From Chryseobacterium viscerum (GTDB lineage: Bacteria; Bacteroidota; Bacteroidia; Flavobacteriales; Weeksellaceae): a DNA stretch of 64,000 bases. The notes beneath the pieces were generated by a model, which saw only the letters and a list, made by a program, of their open reading frames with translations, did not search any database and was not told the origin of the DNA. The translations under genes were made by a program, and so were the position numbers. This document shows, piece after piece, positions 26,421-35,149 of this stretch. Where the stretch lies: NCBI RefSeq assembly GCF_002899945.2, contig NZ_PPEG02000010.1:1-64000 (forward strand), in the 5' to 3' direction. Position 1 is the first letter of the stretch, and the number at the start of each line of letters is the position of its first letter.

Positions 26421-27509
26421 TTAAGAAGCTGTTTTTTTTCTTAAAAACCCTAAGATTTGCCATCCCTGATCGTCTACTTTTTTTAATCCAGCAGCGAGAA
26501 TGAAAGCAAGAATAATATTAAGGATATAAATGAAGATCATCAGAATCCACCAAGGCATATTCTCTTTCAAAGGAACTACCAGGAAATAAACCAGTGATGA
26601 GCTGATCCCTTGTGCAAAGTAGAAGAAAATAGCATTCTTTCCGATATGGGTGATAAGACTTTCTTTTGTAATTTTTAAACGATTATAGAGAACAAATAAT
26701 GTTACCAGAGAGAACGATGCCCAGATGATATAAGGAATCTTAGGTGGAAATTTATTTTTATTGATCTTATAAAAAATTTCCCCTCCATAATACCAGAACA
26801 TCCATACAAGAGCTGCTCCAACAAGTGCATATAATACAGGAATTGCTTTGGTCGGTATTTTTTTTCCACGCATTTTGTTTCCTATTAAAAAGACTGCAAG
26901 ATAAAAGGCAACATATCCCACCTGTCCTGTCGGATAATATTCCGGGAAAATGTTGAATAATAAGGTTAATGCAATGCTAAGTCCAATGAACCAGTTAATA
27001 TGCTTCGGAAAAAACCTCAGAATGAGTACTCCGAAAACAGTAAGGATAAAATAAACTTTCAGATACCAGAAGCTTCCCATAACCACCGGAAATGTATCTG
27101 CATTGGTATACTGATGAAGATACCAATTACCCAGGTTTTCCCATTGAGGATAGGTTGAAATACTGGTCGTGGAGTATTTGGAACCAAATGTTGAATAAAA
27201 ACTCTGAAGCCATTCCATAGAAAAGAAACTGAGCCCGAAAACTTTAAAAAAGTAATCTAAAAAGAATAGGAAAGTCACAAAAATCATATAAGTGATCTGC
27301 AGCTTTAGAAGACGGTAGAATGTTTTTTCAATATTGGCTCCTGAAGTAATACCACTGAGTGCATAAAATAGAGCCACATCAAAAACAAGAGAGAAGACTC
27401 TTACTTCTGCGGGAATATAAAACTGTCCAGACCAGAAAGCTGTATGGATAAAGATGATGGAGAGTGTTGCCAGTCCTTTGGCGAAATCAATATAGAGATC
27501 TCTGTTCAT
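26421..27509 (-). CDS. acyltransferase family 3 membrane protein
   Basis: 362 residues with about ten membrane segments. The N-terminus MNRDLYIDFAKGLATLSIIFIHTAFW has the family's R-x10-H pattern (catalytic histidine near residue 22) seen in Acyl_transf_3/OafB-type O-acyltransferases. It would transfer acyl groups to surface polysaccharide or a similar extracytoplasmic acceptor. It is a single gene with no glycan cluster around it, so the acceptor is unknown. Confidence 0.85.
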   Translation of the reverse strand: MNRDLYIDFAKGLATLSIIFIHTAFWSGQFYIPAEVRVFSLVFDVALFYALSGITSGANIEKTFYRLLKLQITYMIFVTFLFFLDYFFKVFGLSFFSMEWLQSFYSTFGSKYSTTSISTYPQWENLGNWYLHQYTNADTFPVVMGSFWYLKVYFILTVFGVLILRFFPKHINWFIGLSIALTLLFNIFPEYYPTGQVGYVAFYLAVFLIGNKMRGKKIPTKAIPVLYALVGAALVWMFWYYGGEIFYKINKNKFPPKIPYIIWASFSLVTLFVLYNRLKITKESLITHIGKNAIFFYFAQGISSSLVYFLVVPLKENMPWWILMIFIYILNIILAFILAAGLKKVDDQGWQILGFLRKKTAS

Positions 27510-27658
27510 TTTAGATTGATTGGAAGTTCTTTTGTTATTTTTTCAAAAATACAAACAAATTGATTTTATAAAACATAAAAAGGCTTTTAAAACAAAAAAA
27601 GGGGCGGAACATACTGCCCGCCTCCTTTCTTAAATATGCTAAAAATGAATGTTCTCGT

Positions 27659-28546
27659 TTATTTAAGATGTTTAAATTCTTCTGCAGAAATTTCTCCTGA
27701 CTGAATTTTTCTCAGCTCATCGATATACTGACTCATGTATGCGTCAATTTCAGGATTTACTGTGTTTTTAGCCATCTTATAAGTACCATTTAATACTCCT
27801 TGATAGTAATAGAAGAAGTTATAATCAAAATTTGAAGCATTAAGATCATACTGTCCTAAAAGAAATCCTAAACGGACTGCAGATCTTCTTTGTGCAGGGG
27901 TTCCGTGGTGGCCAGGACTGTTTGTCTGATAATCTCCAATACTTTGTGCAAATTCGTAAGCAGCGGCAATTTCAGAGAAATTGGTTTTGTTATAACCATT
28001 TGGTCTTCTCAAGTAGTACCCTGCAAAACCGTCAGCTTCAAGCTCATTAGGTCTTGCTGTATTTTCATTTACAGAAGGAAGCCCAAAGATGTATTGCAGC
28101 TGATGTCCATACTCATGAGCAAGGATCATCGCATTGACAATATCACCTCCTTTTGCTTTTGCATCATAATAGATGGCATATCCATAATAGATTTTCCCTG
28201 TAGAATAGGAAATCGCATTATACGTTGAGTTGAAATTGGATGGATCATTCACAAATCTCAACGTAGGATTGCTTCTTCCCCATAAGCTTGCAATTTTAGT
28301 CATCTGTGAATTCATAAAATTGGTGTCTGTGGAGTTTTGAAGTCCTGTCACTAAAACTGAATTGGAACTCCAGTTGTTGTCTACATAGTAACAGATTTTT
28401 TCAAGATCTCCAGGTTGATCAATTTTTGCACTAAGTGCTTCTGGCTGAGGTTGAACATTGTTGTCCATTTGGTCATCACTACATGCTGTTAATGATGTAA
28501 CAGCAATGGCGCCTGCTAATAAGCAGAGATTAAAGTTTCTTTTCAT
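27659..28546 (-). CDS. zinc metallopeptidase lipoprotein
   Basis: 295 residues. The lipobox is LTAC (MKRNFNLCLLAGAIAVTSLTAC). The zinc motif is HEYGHQLQYIFG (HExxH near residue 142), with the downstream NELEADGFAGYYLRR, whose E is the expected third ligand. This is the neutral zinc metallopeptidase (YpfJ-like) pattern. The mature N-terminus CSDDQMDNN carries an acidic stretch right after the lipid cysteine, which suits surface export in Bacteroidota (LES-like). The substrate is unknown. Confidence 0.85.
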   Translation of the reverse strand: MKRNFNLCLLAGAIAVTSLTACSDDQMDNNVQPQPEALSAKIDQPGDLEKICYYVDNNWSSNSVLVTGLQNSTDTNFMNSQMTKIASLWGRSNPTLRFVNDPSNFNSTYNAISYSTGKIYYGYAIYYDAKAKGGDIVNAMILAHEYGHQLQYIFGLPSVNENTARPNELEADGFAGYYLRRPNGYNKTNFSEIAAAYEFAQSIGDYQTNSPGHHGTPAQRRSAVRLGFLLGQYDLNASNFDYNFFYYYQGVLNGTYKMAKNTVNPEIDAYMSQYIDELRKIQSGEISAEEFKHLK

Positions 28547-28694
28547 ATATATAAATTCAATTTGGTAAAACGAATGTATGAAATTATCTCTTAAGTGTGA
28601 GTACTTTATTGTAAAAAATTATTCAAAGCATAGTGAATAGGATTTATATTAAAAAAACATTGCTTTGATTGTAAGCTATTTAGAAATTTATATG

Positions 28695-28702
28695 TATATT
28701 TG
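28695..28702 (+). promoter_or_regulatory. -7 box of rplU-rpmA
   Basis: TATATTTG, matching TAnnTTTG, 31 nt before the rplU ATG, with a TTG at 28669-28671 at a workable -33 distance. Confidence 0.6.
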
Positions 28703-28732
28703 CACCTCGAAATAACTAAAAATTTATAAACA

Positions 28733-29308
28733 ATGTTTGCAATTGTAGAAATAGCAGGGCTTCAATACAAAGTTGAGCAAGACCAGAAGTTGTTTGTAAA
28801 CCGTTTAAAAGGAGATAAAGGAGGAAAAGTTTCTTTCGATAAAGTTCTTCTTACTGTAAACGGAGCAATCACTGTAGGCGCCCCAGCTGTAAACGGAATC
28901 ACTGTAGAAGCAGAGATCCTTGACCACGTAAAAGCTGATAAAGTAATCATCTTCAAAAAGAAAAGAAGAAAAGGTTACAAAGTGAAAAACGGTCACAGAC
29001 AATCTTTAACTCAAATCGTAATCACTGGTATTACTGGTTTTGAAGCAGGAGCTAAGAAAGCTGCTAAAAAAGAAACTGTGAAAGGTGAAGTTCTTTCAGA
29101 CAACGCAACTGTTAACTTTAGTGAAGATCACGAGCTGAACTATCACTTAAAGAAAAACAACTTGTCTCAGTCTAAAGAGAACAGAGAAACTTTAATTACT
29201 TTAGGTAAAGCAGTTAAAGTTGAATTAGAAAAGAATATTCTTACACATGAAGAAGTAGATGCTGCTATCATTAAGAATATCGATCAATTTAAAGCACTTA
29301 ATAAATAA
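28733..29308 (+). CDS. rplU: 50S ribosomal protein L21 with C-terminal extension
   Basis: 191 residues against about 103 for standard L21. Residues 1-103 are canonical: MFAIVEIAGLQYKVEQDQKL at the start and KVIIFKKKRRKGYKVKNGHRQ near 75. The extra 85 residues are lysine-rich, then helical (LNYHLKKNNLSQSKENRETL to the end), with no cysteines or catalytic motif. The extension is in frame with no break, so it is a true fusion or lineage-specific tail. It forms an operon with rpmA 12 nt downstream. Confidence 0.95.
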   Translation: MFAIVEIAGLQYKVEQDQKLFVNRLKGDKGGKVSFDKVLLTVNGAITVGAPAVNGITVEAEILDHVKADKVIIFKKKRRKGYKVKNGHRQSLTQIVITGITGFEAGAKKAAKKETVKGEVLSDNATVNFSEDHELNYHLKKNNLSQSKENRETLITLGKAVKVELEKNILTHEEVDAAIIKNIDQFKALNK

Positions 29309-29320
29309 TCCAGTAATAAA

Positions 29321-29578
29321 ATGGCACACAAGAAAGGAGTCGGTAGTTCCAAGAACGGTAGAGAGTCTCACTCTAAAAGATTAGGTGTGAAGATTTTCGG
29401 AGGACAAGCAGCTATTGCCGGAAATATTATTGTTAGACAAAGAGGTACTCAGCACCACCCAGGTGATAACGTGGGAATCGGTAAAGATCACACTTTGTTT
29501 GCATTAGTAGATGGTAAAGTAGTTTTCAGAAAGAAAGCAAACAACAGATCTTTCGTATCTGTAGAACCAAACGCATAA
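29321..29578 (+). CDS. rpmA: 50S ribosomal protein L27
   Basis: 85 residues, complete. The N-terminal AHKKGVGSSKNGRESHSKRLG is diagnostic; it begins directly at MAHKKG without the cleavable extension seen in Firmicutes. GQAAIAGNIIVRQRGTQHHPG and the C-terminal VVFRKK follow. It is co-transcribed with rplU. Confidence 0.97.
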   Translation: MAHKKGVGSSKNGRESHSKRLGVKIFGGQAAIAGNIIVRQRGTQHHPGDNVGIGKDHTLFALVDGKVVFRKKANNRSFVSVEPNA

Positions 29579-29602
29579 TTAATTAAGCGTTTTATAAAAA
29601 TT

Positions 29603-29632
29603 AAAGCCTCAGTATTTATTTACTGAGGCTTT
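29603..29632 (+). terminator. terminator after rpmA
   Basis: 12-bp perfect stem AAAGCCTCAGTA / TACTGAGGCTTT (29603-29614 with 29621-29632) and a T run. Confidence 0.88.
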
Positions 29633-29695
29633 TTTTTGTTTATTCAATTTCACCAAAACATTTTCATATATATTCATTTCTTTGTGAAATATTTT

Positions 29696-29703
29696 TATAT
29701 TTG
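29696..29703 (+). promoter_or_regulatory. -7 box of the bacteriocin-like gene at 29780
   Basis: TATATTTG (TAnnTTTG) lies 25 nt before the conserved leader motif. The preceding TGAAATATTT is also found before the second copy, so the promoter region is shared. Confidence 0.55.
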
Positions 29704-29728
29704 TTAACTGTCCAATTATGAATCAGTT

Positions 29729-29756
29729 GCGAAGGCCGAAAAGCATAAAGAGTAGG
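29729..29756 (+). promoter_or_regulatory. conserved 28-nt leader motif, copy 2
   Basis: GCG-AAGG-CCGAAAAGC-ATAA-AGAGTAGG, ending 23 nt before the ATG at 29780. It lies downstream of the -7 box, so it is transcribed. Confidence 0.65.
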
Positions 29757-29779
29757 CGGCAAATTAAAACAAAATATCT

Positions 29780-29947
29780 ATGAAAAATCTAAGAAAATTA
29801 ACTAAGAAGAATTTGAAAAGTATGACAGGTGGAGTAGCGGCAACCTGCCCATCCATGTTTCAGTCTTGTGATGAATGGTGCAGATGGTCTCCATGGCAAA
29901 AATCACACTGCATGCTTTCTCAGCCCTGTACAGAGTGTTTTGAATAA
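29780..29947 (+). CDS. bacteriocin-like peptide, 55 aa, double-glycine leader
   Basis: Not in length-filtered ORF sets. The leader MKNLRKLTKKNLKSMTGG (residues 1-18) ends in a double glycine. The core has six cysteines with C-x3-C and C-x2-C spacings and is rich in W, S and P. It is strongly similar to the neighbour at 30129 (same leader, D-x-W-C segment and E-C-F end), so the two are tandem paralogues. Its leader RNA motif and promoter region match those of the neighbour. No exporter or modifying enzyme is next to it. Secretion after GG cleavage and a signalling or antibacterial role are inferences. Confidence 0.8.
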   Translation: MKNLRKLTKKNLKSMTGGVAATCPSMFQSCDEWCRWSPWQKSHCMLSQPCTECFE

Positions 29948-29967
29948 ACTTATTTGAAATATAGATC

Positions 29968-29998
29968 AAAGCTGAATATGTTAAAATGTTCGGCTTTT
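29968..29998 (+). terminator. weak terminator between the two peptide genes
   Basis: AAAGCTGAA (29968-29976) pairs with TTCGGCTTT (29989-29997, one G-U), followed by Ts. Confidence 0.55.
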
Positions 29999-30044
29999 TT
30001 TAGTTAAAAATTCTTAATAATATCCTGTGATGGTGAAATATTTA

Positions 30045-30052
30045 TATATTTG
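30045..30052 (+). promoter_or_regulatory. -7 box of the bacteriocin-like gene at 30129
   Basis: TATATTTG lies 24 nt before leader motif copy 3, the same layout as in the gene before it. Confidence 0.55.
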
Positions 30053-30076
30053 TCCGTAATCAAATAAAAAATCATT

Positions 30077-30104
30077 GCGGAAGCCGAAAAGCAGAGAGAG
30101 TAGG
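30077..30104 (+). promoter_or_regulatory. conserved 28-nt leader motif, copy 3
   Basis: GCG-GAAG-CCGAAAAGC-AGAG-AGAGTAGG, ending 24 nt before the ATG at 30129. Confidence 0.65.
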
Positions 30105-30128
30105 CAACAAATAAAACTAAATATAATC

Positions 30129-30302
30129 ATGAAAAATTTAAGAAAATTAACAAAGAAGAATCTCAAAGAAATCAGTGGAGGAGCCGCTTTAGGATTATGT
30201 CCATCAAAACCAATCAGATCATGTGATATCTGGTGTGGTATGACACCAGAACAAAAGATGCGTTGCCTTCTTGATGTAGAAGAGCCTTGTGAGTGCTTTT
30301 AA
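30129..30302 (+). CDS. bacteriocin-like peptide, 57 aa, double-glycine leader
   Basis: The start at 30129 is preferred over the in-frame codon at 30075, because the leader MKNLRKLTKKNLKEISGG begins there and the upstream part is the conserved leader RNA. The ISGG ends at residue 18. The core has six cysteines (LCPSK, SCDIWCG, RCLLD, CECF). It is the tandem paralogue of the gene at 29780. A strong bidirectional terminator follows at 30338-30370. Same functional caveats as for its neighbour. Confidence 0.85.
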   Translation: MKNLRKLTKKNLKEISGGAALGLCPSKPIRSCDIWCGMTPEQKMRCLLDVEEPCECF

Positions 30303-30337
30303 TCATCATCTCTGACTTTTTATAAAGCTGAAAATAA

Positions 30338-30370
30338 AAGATCGGCGGCTTCTTTGAAGCCGCCGATCTT
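30338..30370. terminator. strong bidirectional terminator
   Basis: 15-bp perfect stem AAGATCGGCGGCTTC / GAAGCCGCCGATCTT (30338-30352 with 30356-30370), loop TTT, between convergent genes. Confidence 0.88.
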
Positions 30371-30389
30371 GTTTTATATTATTTACGGT

Positions 30390-32921
30390 TTAGAATCCTA
30401 CCTGGAATCCTGCTTTAACACCGAATTTTGAAATATCCGGTCTGTCAAGATAATTTCCTCTCCAGTTGAAATCAACTCTGAAAATTCTTAGGTTTCCGAT
30501 TCCTATATTTTCAATCCCGAAACCATACTCGTAATAAATGTGCTCGCTTGGTGCAGAGTATTTAAAGCCTTCTACATTGATTGCTTTGGAAGCATCGCTT
30601 AATGTTCCGTAAGCAGCTCTGATAAAAGCAACCTCTCTTAGCTTCAGCTTTTTAATCAAAGGAATATAAGAAAGTATTTTGCCATTAAAATGATGTTCTA
30701 AATGAAGGGTTGTATACGCATCAGCAACAAATTCATAATAGTTTAGCTGAGAAAATGTATTAGGTGCCAGCCCATAGGAAAGATTGGCAGGAATGATATT
30801 CTGCAATGCCAAAGGAACGGTATTGAAGTTTTTCCCGGCTTCAAAATTAACAATCAATTTTCCCATACTTCCAATCAAAAATGGCTTATAAAGCATGAAT
30901 TGCAGCTTGTCATAATTGAAGTCCGCATTGAAAAGGCCTTCTATACCTCTGGTATATCTTAAAACAATTGTAGGAGCTAGGTTTCTCGCCTGATATCGGT
31001 CAATACCGGTTTGTGAGAATTTTGCTCCGGGCTTTGCTATTAAGCTGATTGTTACATGAGAATCATTCGTTGTTTGTCTCAGCTGCCCATCCTTAAAATA
31101 CATAAGGTTGAACTTTTCAGGAATAGCCGATTTCACGCTCTGCATCACTCCGTCTACTCTTATCTGGAAATTCTTCCATGGTTCAATAGCGGCGAAAACA
31201 TTGGTCTGGTTTACAGAACTTAAAGAAATATTTTCTCCTCTCGCAAAGAAAGTACTGGAAGATAAAGAACGGGAGGCAACTCCATCTCCGGCAGTAAGCT
31301 GTCCGCCAAGCTGAACAATGTCTCTGCTGGTTCCTGCCCCAATCATGAAGCGGTTGAGCCTATTGAACATATATCTTGCTTCCACTCCGTATTTGAACTG
31401 GTGATCTTTGAAACCGTAAGCAGTATAAAACTGAACTCTCCATGGATCATTCAATCCAAAATAGGATCTTGCTCCTAGTCTTATTCTATCTCCTTCTACT
31501 TCATTTCTTCCATAAATTGAAAAAATAGGACCGATATCTATCCCTTTAAAGGCGTTGTAATAACGGGAACCAAGGGTTTCAAACAGCTTTACCATCCTAT
31601 TGAATTTCGGAGTCTGCTGAAGCTGATCAAGCATGTTGTACACACCCTGCTCTGCTTTAGATAAAGTATCAGGTCTGGCTTTGGTCCAATAAGCGTCGTC
31701 TTTATTCGTAAACTTGTCCTCGTATTCTTCCTCCGTGCGTTTGAAGACTTTTGGATCAAGAGGTTTGTTGAATTCATAATCGGAATAATCTACCGATCTT
31801 TTGGCTATAATACTTTTAGATCCTTTCTTTTTTGAAAAAGGACTCATTTCAAATTCTGTAACCAACTTTTTAGGAAGAAATGTTGATTCATCCGGATTAT
31901 CATACTCTACCTGCGTATACACACTGTTGATGAAATTCACACCAATTTTCTGGGTTGATTTTAAAGTCGCTCCCAATACAGCATAGGTATCCGTATCAAT
32001 ATATAGATTTCCCTGGAATGCAAGAACATCTTTTCTTTTAGGCTGATATCGTATTTGAAAAGCTTTCTCCCCACGGATAGTAATAGTATCCATCAGGTTG
32101 TAATCATAGGTTCCAAATCCGTCACTTCCTACCGGGCTCTGGAATCCGATATCAAAATAATTCAGCGTATTATCGTAGATATTAATGTCACGATATAGGT
32201 TTTTAGCGGAAACGGTAATCACCTGATTGTCCTGAAATCCTGAAGTCTTTTGGGCTACCAGTGTTCTTTTACTGTTCTTGTCAGGTCTGTTTTTACCATA
32301 ATTTTCATAGACGGCTTCATTCAGGAAGATAGGAAGGCCAAGTCTTCCGCTCGCGGTAGAATCTGCATAATTGAAAATGAAATCCAGTTTATTGAAAATC
32401 TTTTTCTTCATGAATGCACTGTCCAGATTGTTAAGGTCAAACTGGGTTTTTTCGTATTCTTTGTACGAATAGGTATCAAACTTTTCTAACCCGTTATTTC
32501 TTTTCTGTGCCCATACTTTCTGCATAATGGCATAAGCAGGGTTTTCTTTTTTGTTCTTGTATTTGGTTTTTCCACCTTGTAATACGACTTCCTGGATGTC
32601 ACTTACTTTAGCCTGGGAAAGCTGTACGAAAACATTTTCAGCATTTTCTGGAGTGATATCGAGCGTTTCTGCAGTATAATTTTTTCTGGAAAATTTTAAC
32701 TTATGGATAATGCTATCTGATTGTACAGTGAAGCTTCCTGATATTGTCGTCAGGGAAGGCGTTTTATTGTCGTTGATAAAGATATCAACTTTAGTGAGCT
32801 CTTTGTTATTTTTTTCGTCAACCACCTTACCGCTGGCTTTGTTTTGGGCAGATACCGAACTGGCGAGGATTAGGAAAAAAAATAAGAGATAGTGTTTTTG
32901 GGAGTTATTGTTTAACATCAT
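30390..32921 (-). CDS. DUF5686 family outer-membrane protein with carboxypeptidase-like regulatory domain
   Basis: 843 or 844 residues; ATG at 32921 or 32918 gives a clean signal peptide (LLFFFLILASSVSAQ), while the ATG 36 nt further up adds an unlikely prefix. After the signal comes a CarboxypepD_reg-like Ig domain (ASGKVVDEKNNKELTKVDIFIN...LSQAKVSDIQEVVLQGG), then the DUF5686 region with IMQKVWAQKRNNG and YSYKEYEKTQFDLNN. The C-terminal half is beta-barrel-like and ends in an aromatic strand (GVKAGFQVGF). Probably an outer-membrane protein; the family has no known function. It is monocistronic. Confidence 0.88.
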   Translation of the reverse strand: MMLNNNSQKHYLLFFFLILASSVSAQNKASGKVVDEKNNKELTKVDIFINDNKTPSLTTISGSFTVQSDSIIHKLKFSRKNYTAETLDITPENAENVFVQLSQAKVSDIQEVVLQGGKTKYKNKKENPAYAIMQKVWAQKRNNGLEKFDTYSYKEYEKTQFDLNNLDSAFMKKKIFNKLDFIFNYADSTASGRLGLPIFLNEAVYENYGKNRPDKNSKRTLVAQKTSGFQDNQVITVSAKNLYRDINIYDNTLNYFDIGFQSPVGSDGFGTYDYNLMDTITIRGEKAFQIRYQPKRKDVLAFQGNLYIDTDTYAVLGATLKSTQKIGVNFINSVYTQVEYDNPDESTFLPKKLVTEFEMSPFSKKKGSKSIIAKRSVDYSDYEFNKPLDPKVFKRTEEEYEDKFTNKDDAYWTKARPDTLSKAEQGVYNMLDQLQQTPKFNRMVKLFETLGSRYYNAFKGIDIGPIFSIYGRNEVEGDRIRLGARSYFGLNDPWRVQFYTAYGFKDHQFKYGVEARYMFNRLNRFMIGAGTSRDIVQLGGQLTAGDGVASRSLSSSTFFARGENISLSSVNQTNVFAAIEPWKNFQIRVDGVMQSVKSAIPEKFNLMYFKDGQLRQTTNDSHVTISLIAKPGAKFSQTGIDRYQARNLAPTIVLRYTRGIEGLFNADFNYDKLQFMLYKPFLIGSMGKLIVNFEAGKNFNTVPLALQNIIPANLSYGLAPNTFSQLNYYEFVADAYTTLHLEHHFNGKILSYIPLIKKLKLREVAFIRAAYGTLSDASKAINVEGFKYSAPSEHIYYEYGFGIENIGIGNLRIFRVDFNWRGNYLDRPDISKFGVKAGFQVGF

Positions 32922-33215
32922 TCGTTTCTTCAGGCAATTAGCATAAACAAAAAGCATGCAGTTTATTTAAAAAATAAGGTAAAAAAATAAAATATTTTTA
33001 TTCTACTATATAAAACGACAAATGTAGCAAAAATTATATATGTGTTTGGTAAAATTAATAGGGAAATTTTAATGCTTATAAGGATAAGAATCAGTGAATT
33101 AATGACAATTAAAACATCATTCTGTTTATGAGTTATTCAGACGTACTTTCGAAGGAGTTTATTCATAAAAAAAGACCTACGTTTCGGTAAGTCTTTTTTT
33201 CTCTGTATTGCTGGG
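32922..33215. other. intergenic, includes a hairpin
   Basis: AT-rich, no gene seen. AAAAGACCTAC (33170-33180) pairs with GTAAGTCTTTT (33187-33197, one mismatch) and probably terminates the minus-strand gene that ends at 33216. Confidence 0.55.
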
Positions 33216-33998
33216 TTAGGAAGAGTAATTTGTTAACTGGATCATCATGCTCACATTTTGTACTGTAGGTGAGTTTTCTTCGATAAAAACTCTGAAAGAA
33301 TTAGGAGTAATATCATGAATAACAGGCTGATACCAGTCGTTGTCGTTGTTGTATTGCGAATAGTTATTTCCTGACACATTGGAGAGTATAGTAAGCGCTA
33401 TATTCTGAGGTCCGGATAAATTCAAATTATGGGTTACCAATAGATCATTATTACCCGATGTAACATTCATTTTAGAAGACGAAACAATAAATCCCGAGGT
33501 AGGTAAGTTAACAGTCCCTGAAAAACCTTTAATATCTCCATAATTGACTGAACCATAATATGAAGTATAGTTTTGTACAGAAGTAGAGATCCTTTCCCAT
33601 TTTGTTCCATCATTGATGTATAATCCTGGTGAGACGTTATTGGGTTGTGTTCCGGATGTTGCTGTATTGTAAACGACCATGCCCTGAACATGAGAAGCTA
33701 ACGGTAAAGCGAGATCGGTTGCTAAAAGCTCTAATCTGGGAGGTAATAATCCTTTATCTGCAGCAGAAATATCTAATATACATGAGCTGTTAGGAATCGT
33801 AGTTCCTATTCCTACACTTCCGGTATCAGTTACAACAAAATCATTAGCTTGTTGTGCAGCTGTTGGCAAACCTGTTGTCGCATTATCTTTGGCTCCATCC
33901 ACGTTAAAAATGCCCTGTGGATTGGTTGTATTGATTCCTACCTGAGAATAAAAATTTTTCGAAAGGATCATAAATACAATGTAAAAGCTCTTTTTCAT
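33216..33998 (-). CDS. secreted structural-repeat protein, unknown function
   Basis: 260 residues. The signal peptide MKKSFYIVFMILSKNFYSQV is followed by the GINTTNPQGIFNVDGAKDNATTGLPT pattern and GSVGIGTTIPNSSCILDISAADKGLLPPRL. These GIGTTxP and LDISAxxKGLLPPR segments recur in many flavobacterial secreted proteins, often as collar or tail-fibre-like beta repeats. The C-terminus looks like a beta sandwich. No C-terminal sorting domain is seen. Single gene; function unknown. Confidence 0.8.
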   Translation of the reverse strand: MKKSFYIVFMILSKNFYSQVGINTTNPQGIFNVDGAKDNATTGLPTAAQQANDFVVTDTGSVGIGTTIPNSSCILDISAADKGLLPPRLELLATDLALPLASHVQGMVVYNTATSGTQPNNVSPGLYINDGTKWERISTSVQNYTSYYGSVNYGDIKGFSGTVNLPTSGFIVSSSKMNVTSGNNDLLVTHNLNLSGPQNIALTILSNVSGNNYSQYNNDNDWYQPVIHDITPNSFRVFIEENSPTVQNVSMMIQLTNYSS

Positions 33999-34565
33999 GT
34001 TGTATATTTTTTTGAATTAAAGGAAATATTGTTCGGTTATAAAGCTTTTTATATGAGCAACCGGAAAAATTTCGGATTGCTAATGAAACATGTGTTTATA
34101 TGTTTTTCATCAATTTGTTTTTAAAATGATTATCGGTGGGAATATGGAATACAGGAACAGAGAAAATTGTGAAATTTTATCATCATAGAGTGCACTATGG
34201 AACCTGAGGAAATTTTTTTCTCATATGTGAAGGAAAATTACATGTGATTGTTTCGTGATTTTATGTTTGCAAATATAGAAACAGTAAAGATGACAGAACA
34301 AGGAAATGGCTGTTACTATTCGGAAAGTGACAAGTGTTGAGTGAGCTTAAAATACTGACTGTTAGATTTTTATTTGTTCTTTTGCTTAGCTGCGAAATGA
34401 ACTCAAATGAAGGCGCTTTTATCTCTTTTTTAAGCATTTGAGCAAAAAGAGGCATGTGATAAATAACCGGAGACCTCTTCAAGGTAGCTTATTTTGTAGT
34501 TAAGGTATTCCAGATAATTAATCTTTTTTGGATGTCAGTTTTGAATAAATAAAATCGAAGTAAGC
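33999..34565. other. intergenic stretch before the integrative element
   Basis: About 570 nt with no convincing gene; a 73-codon minus-strand ORF at 34261-34482 has no support. The last CpG before the CpG-free block is at 34556-34557. Confidence 0.6.
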
Positions 34566-34621
34566 AGAAAATAAAAAGACTTACAGAAATGTAAGTCTTT
34601 TTTGCTCCTCCTCTTGGGCTC
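34566..34621. repeat. attachment-site repeat, distal copy (truncated tRNA-Asn 3' end plus terminator)
   Basis: 56 bp identical to 44455-44510. It includes 17 bp of the tRNA-Asn 3' end (34605-34621) and the tRNA terminator hairpin. Beyond 34621 the tRNA sequence stops abruptly, as expected for an att site left by integration. Confidence 0.93.
34573..34602. terminator. terminator hairpin in the distal att repeat
   Basis: AAAAAGACTTACA / TGTAAGTCTTTTT, loop GAAA. Copy of the hairpin behind the tRNA-Asn gene at 44462-44491. Confidence 0.8.
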
Positions 34622-34677
34622 AATACTTAAGATTTTTCATGTTGATATTTAGTTATTTAGATGTTGGTTTTTAATAG

Positions 34678-34697
34678 GGTATGCCTAAAAGTATACC
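34678..34697 (-). terminator. hairpin after the 140-aa gene
   Basis: GGTAT...ATACC pairing (34678-34697) just beyond the stop at 34701, in the minus direction. The T run is weak. Confidence 0.4.
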
Positions 34698-34700
34698 TTT

Positions 34701-35123
34701 TCATTCTAAAAGCACATTGATATAGGTAAAAGAATTTGAAAAGTAAATCAGTCTTATTTCTTTACTAGCAGGAAAATAGATATTCCAATAATGAACTTTA
34801 CTAGTTATAAACTTGTGTATAATCATACCATCAGGAAGAATTTCTAATTTTACTCTTGTAACCCTATCAGATAAGGCTTTATTTATCCTGTTGTAGTAAT
34901 GTTCAGATTTCTTGTCAAATTCAAGTATTACAACTTCCAGTATATCCCAGTAAAATATAAGTTCTGTCCTGTGTGGAGTAAAGTTTAAAAACTTCTTTAT
35001 TTCACTTCCTACCCACAAATAGCTACAATAAGAATTGTCATGAATACTGTCTGTTATGCTCATTAGATTTAGTTCCCAATTATCATATTGGTAGCCTATT
35101 CTAAAAGGTATTTTTGGTTTCAT
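34701..35123 (-). CDS. element protein, 140 aa, unknown
   Basis: Soluble, aromatic-rich (many Y, W, F), with no cysteine motif or P-loop. It follows the 127-aa membrane gene by 26 nt on the same strand, as the last gene of a three-gene minus-strand unit facing the HTH regulator. In many elements this position holds accessory or superinfection functions, but nothing in the sequence identifies one here. Its arginines use only AGA/AGG, as in the rest of the CpG-free block. Confidence 0.6.
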   Translation of the reverse strand: MKPKIPFRIGYQYDNWELNLMSITDSIHDNSYCSYLWVGSEIKKFLNFTPHRTELIFYWDILEVVILEFDKKSEHYYNRINKALSDRVTRVKLEILPDGMIIHKFITSKVHYWNIYFPASKEIRLIYFSNSFTYINVLLE

Positions 35124-35149
35124 AAAGATTGCTGTATTAAAAAACCACT

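Noticed and set aside
34261..34482. 73-aa minus-strand ORF just before the integrative element
   Set aside because: Leucine/serine-rich composition without domain, promoter or partner; most likely a chance frame or repeat-derived, so not annotated as a gene.
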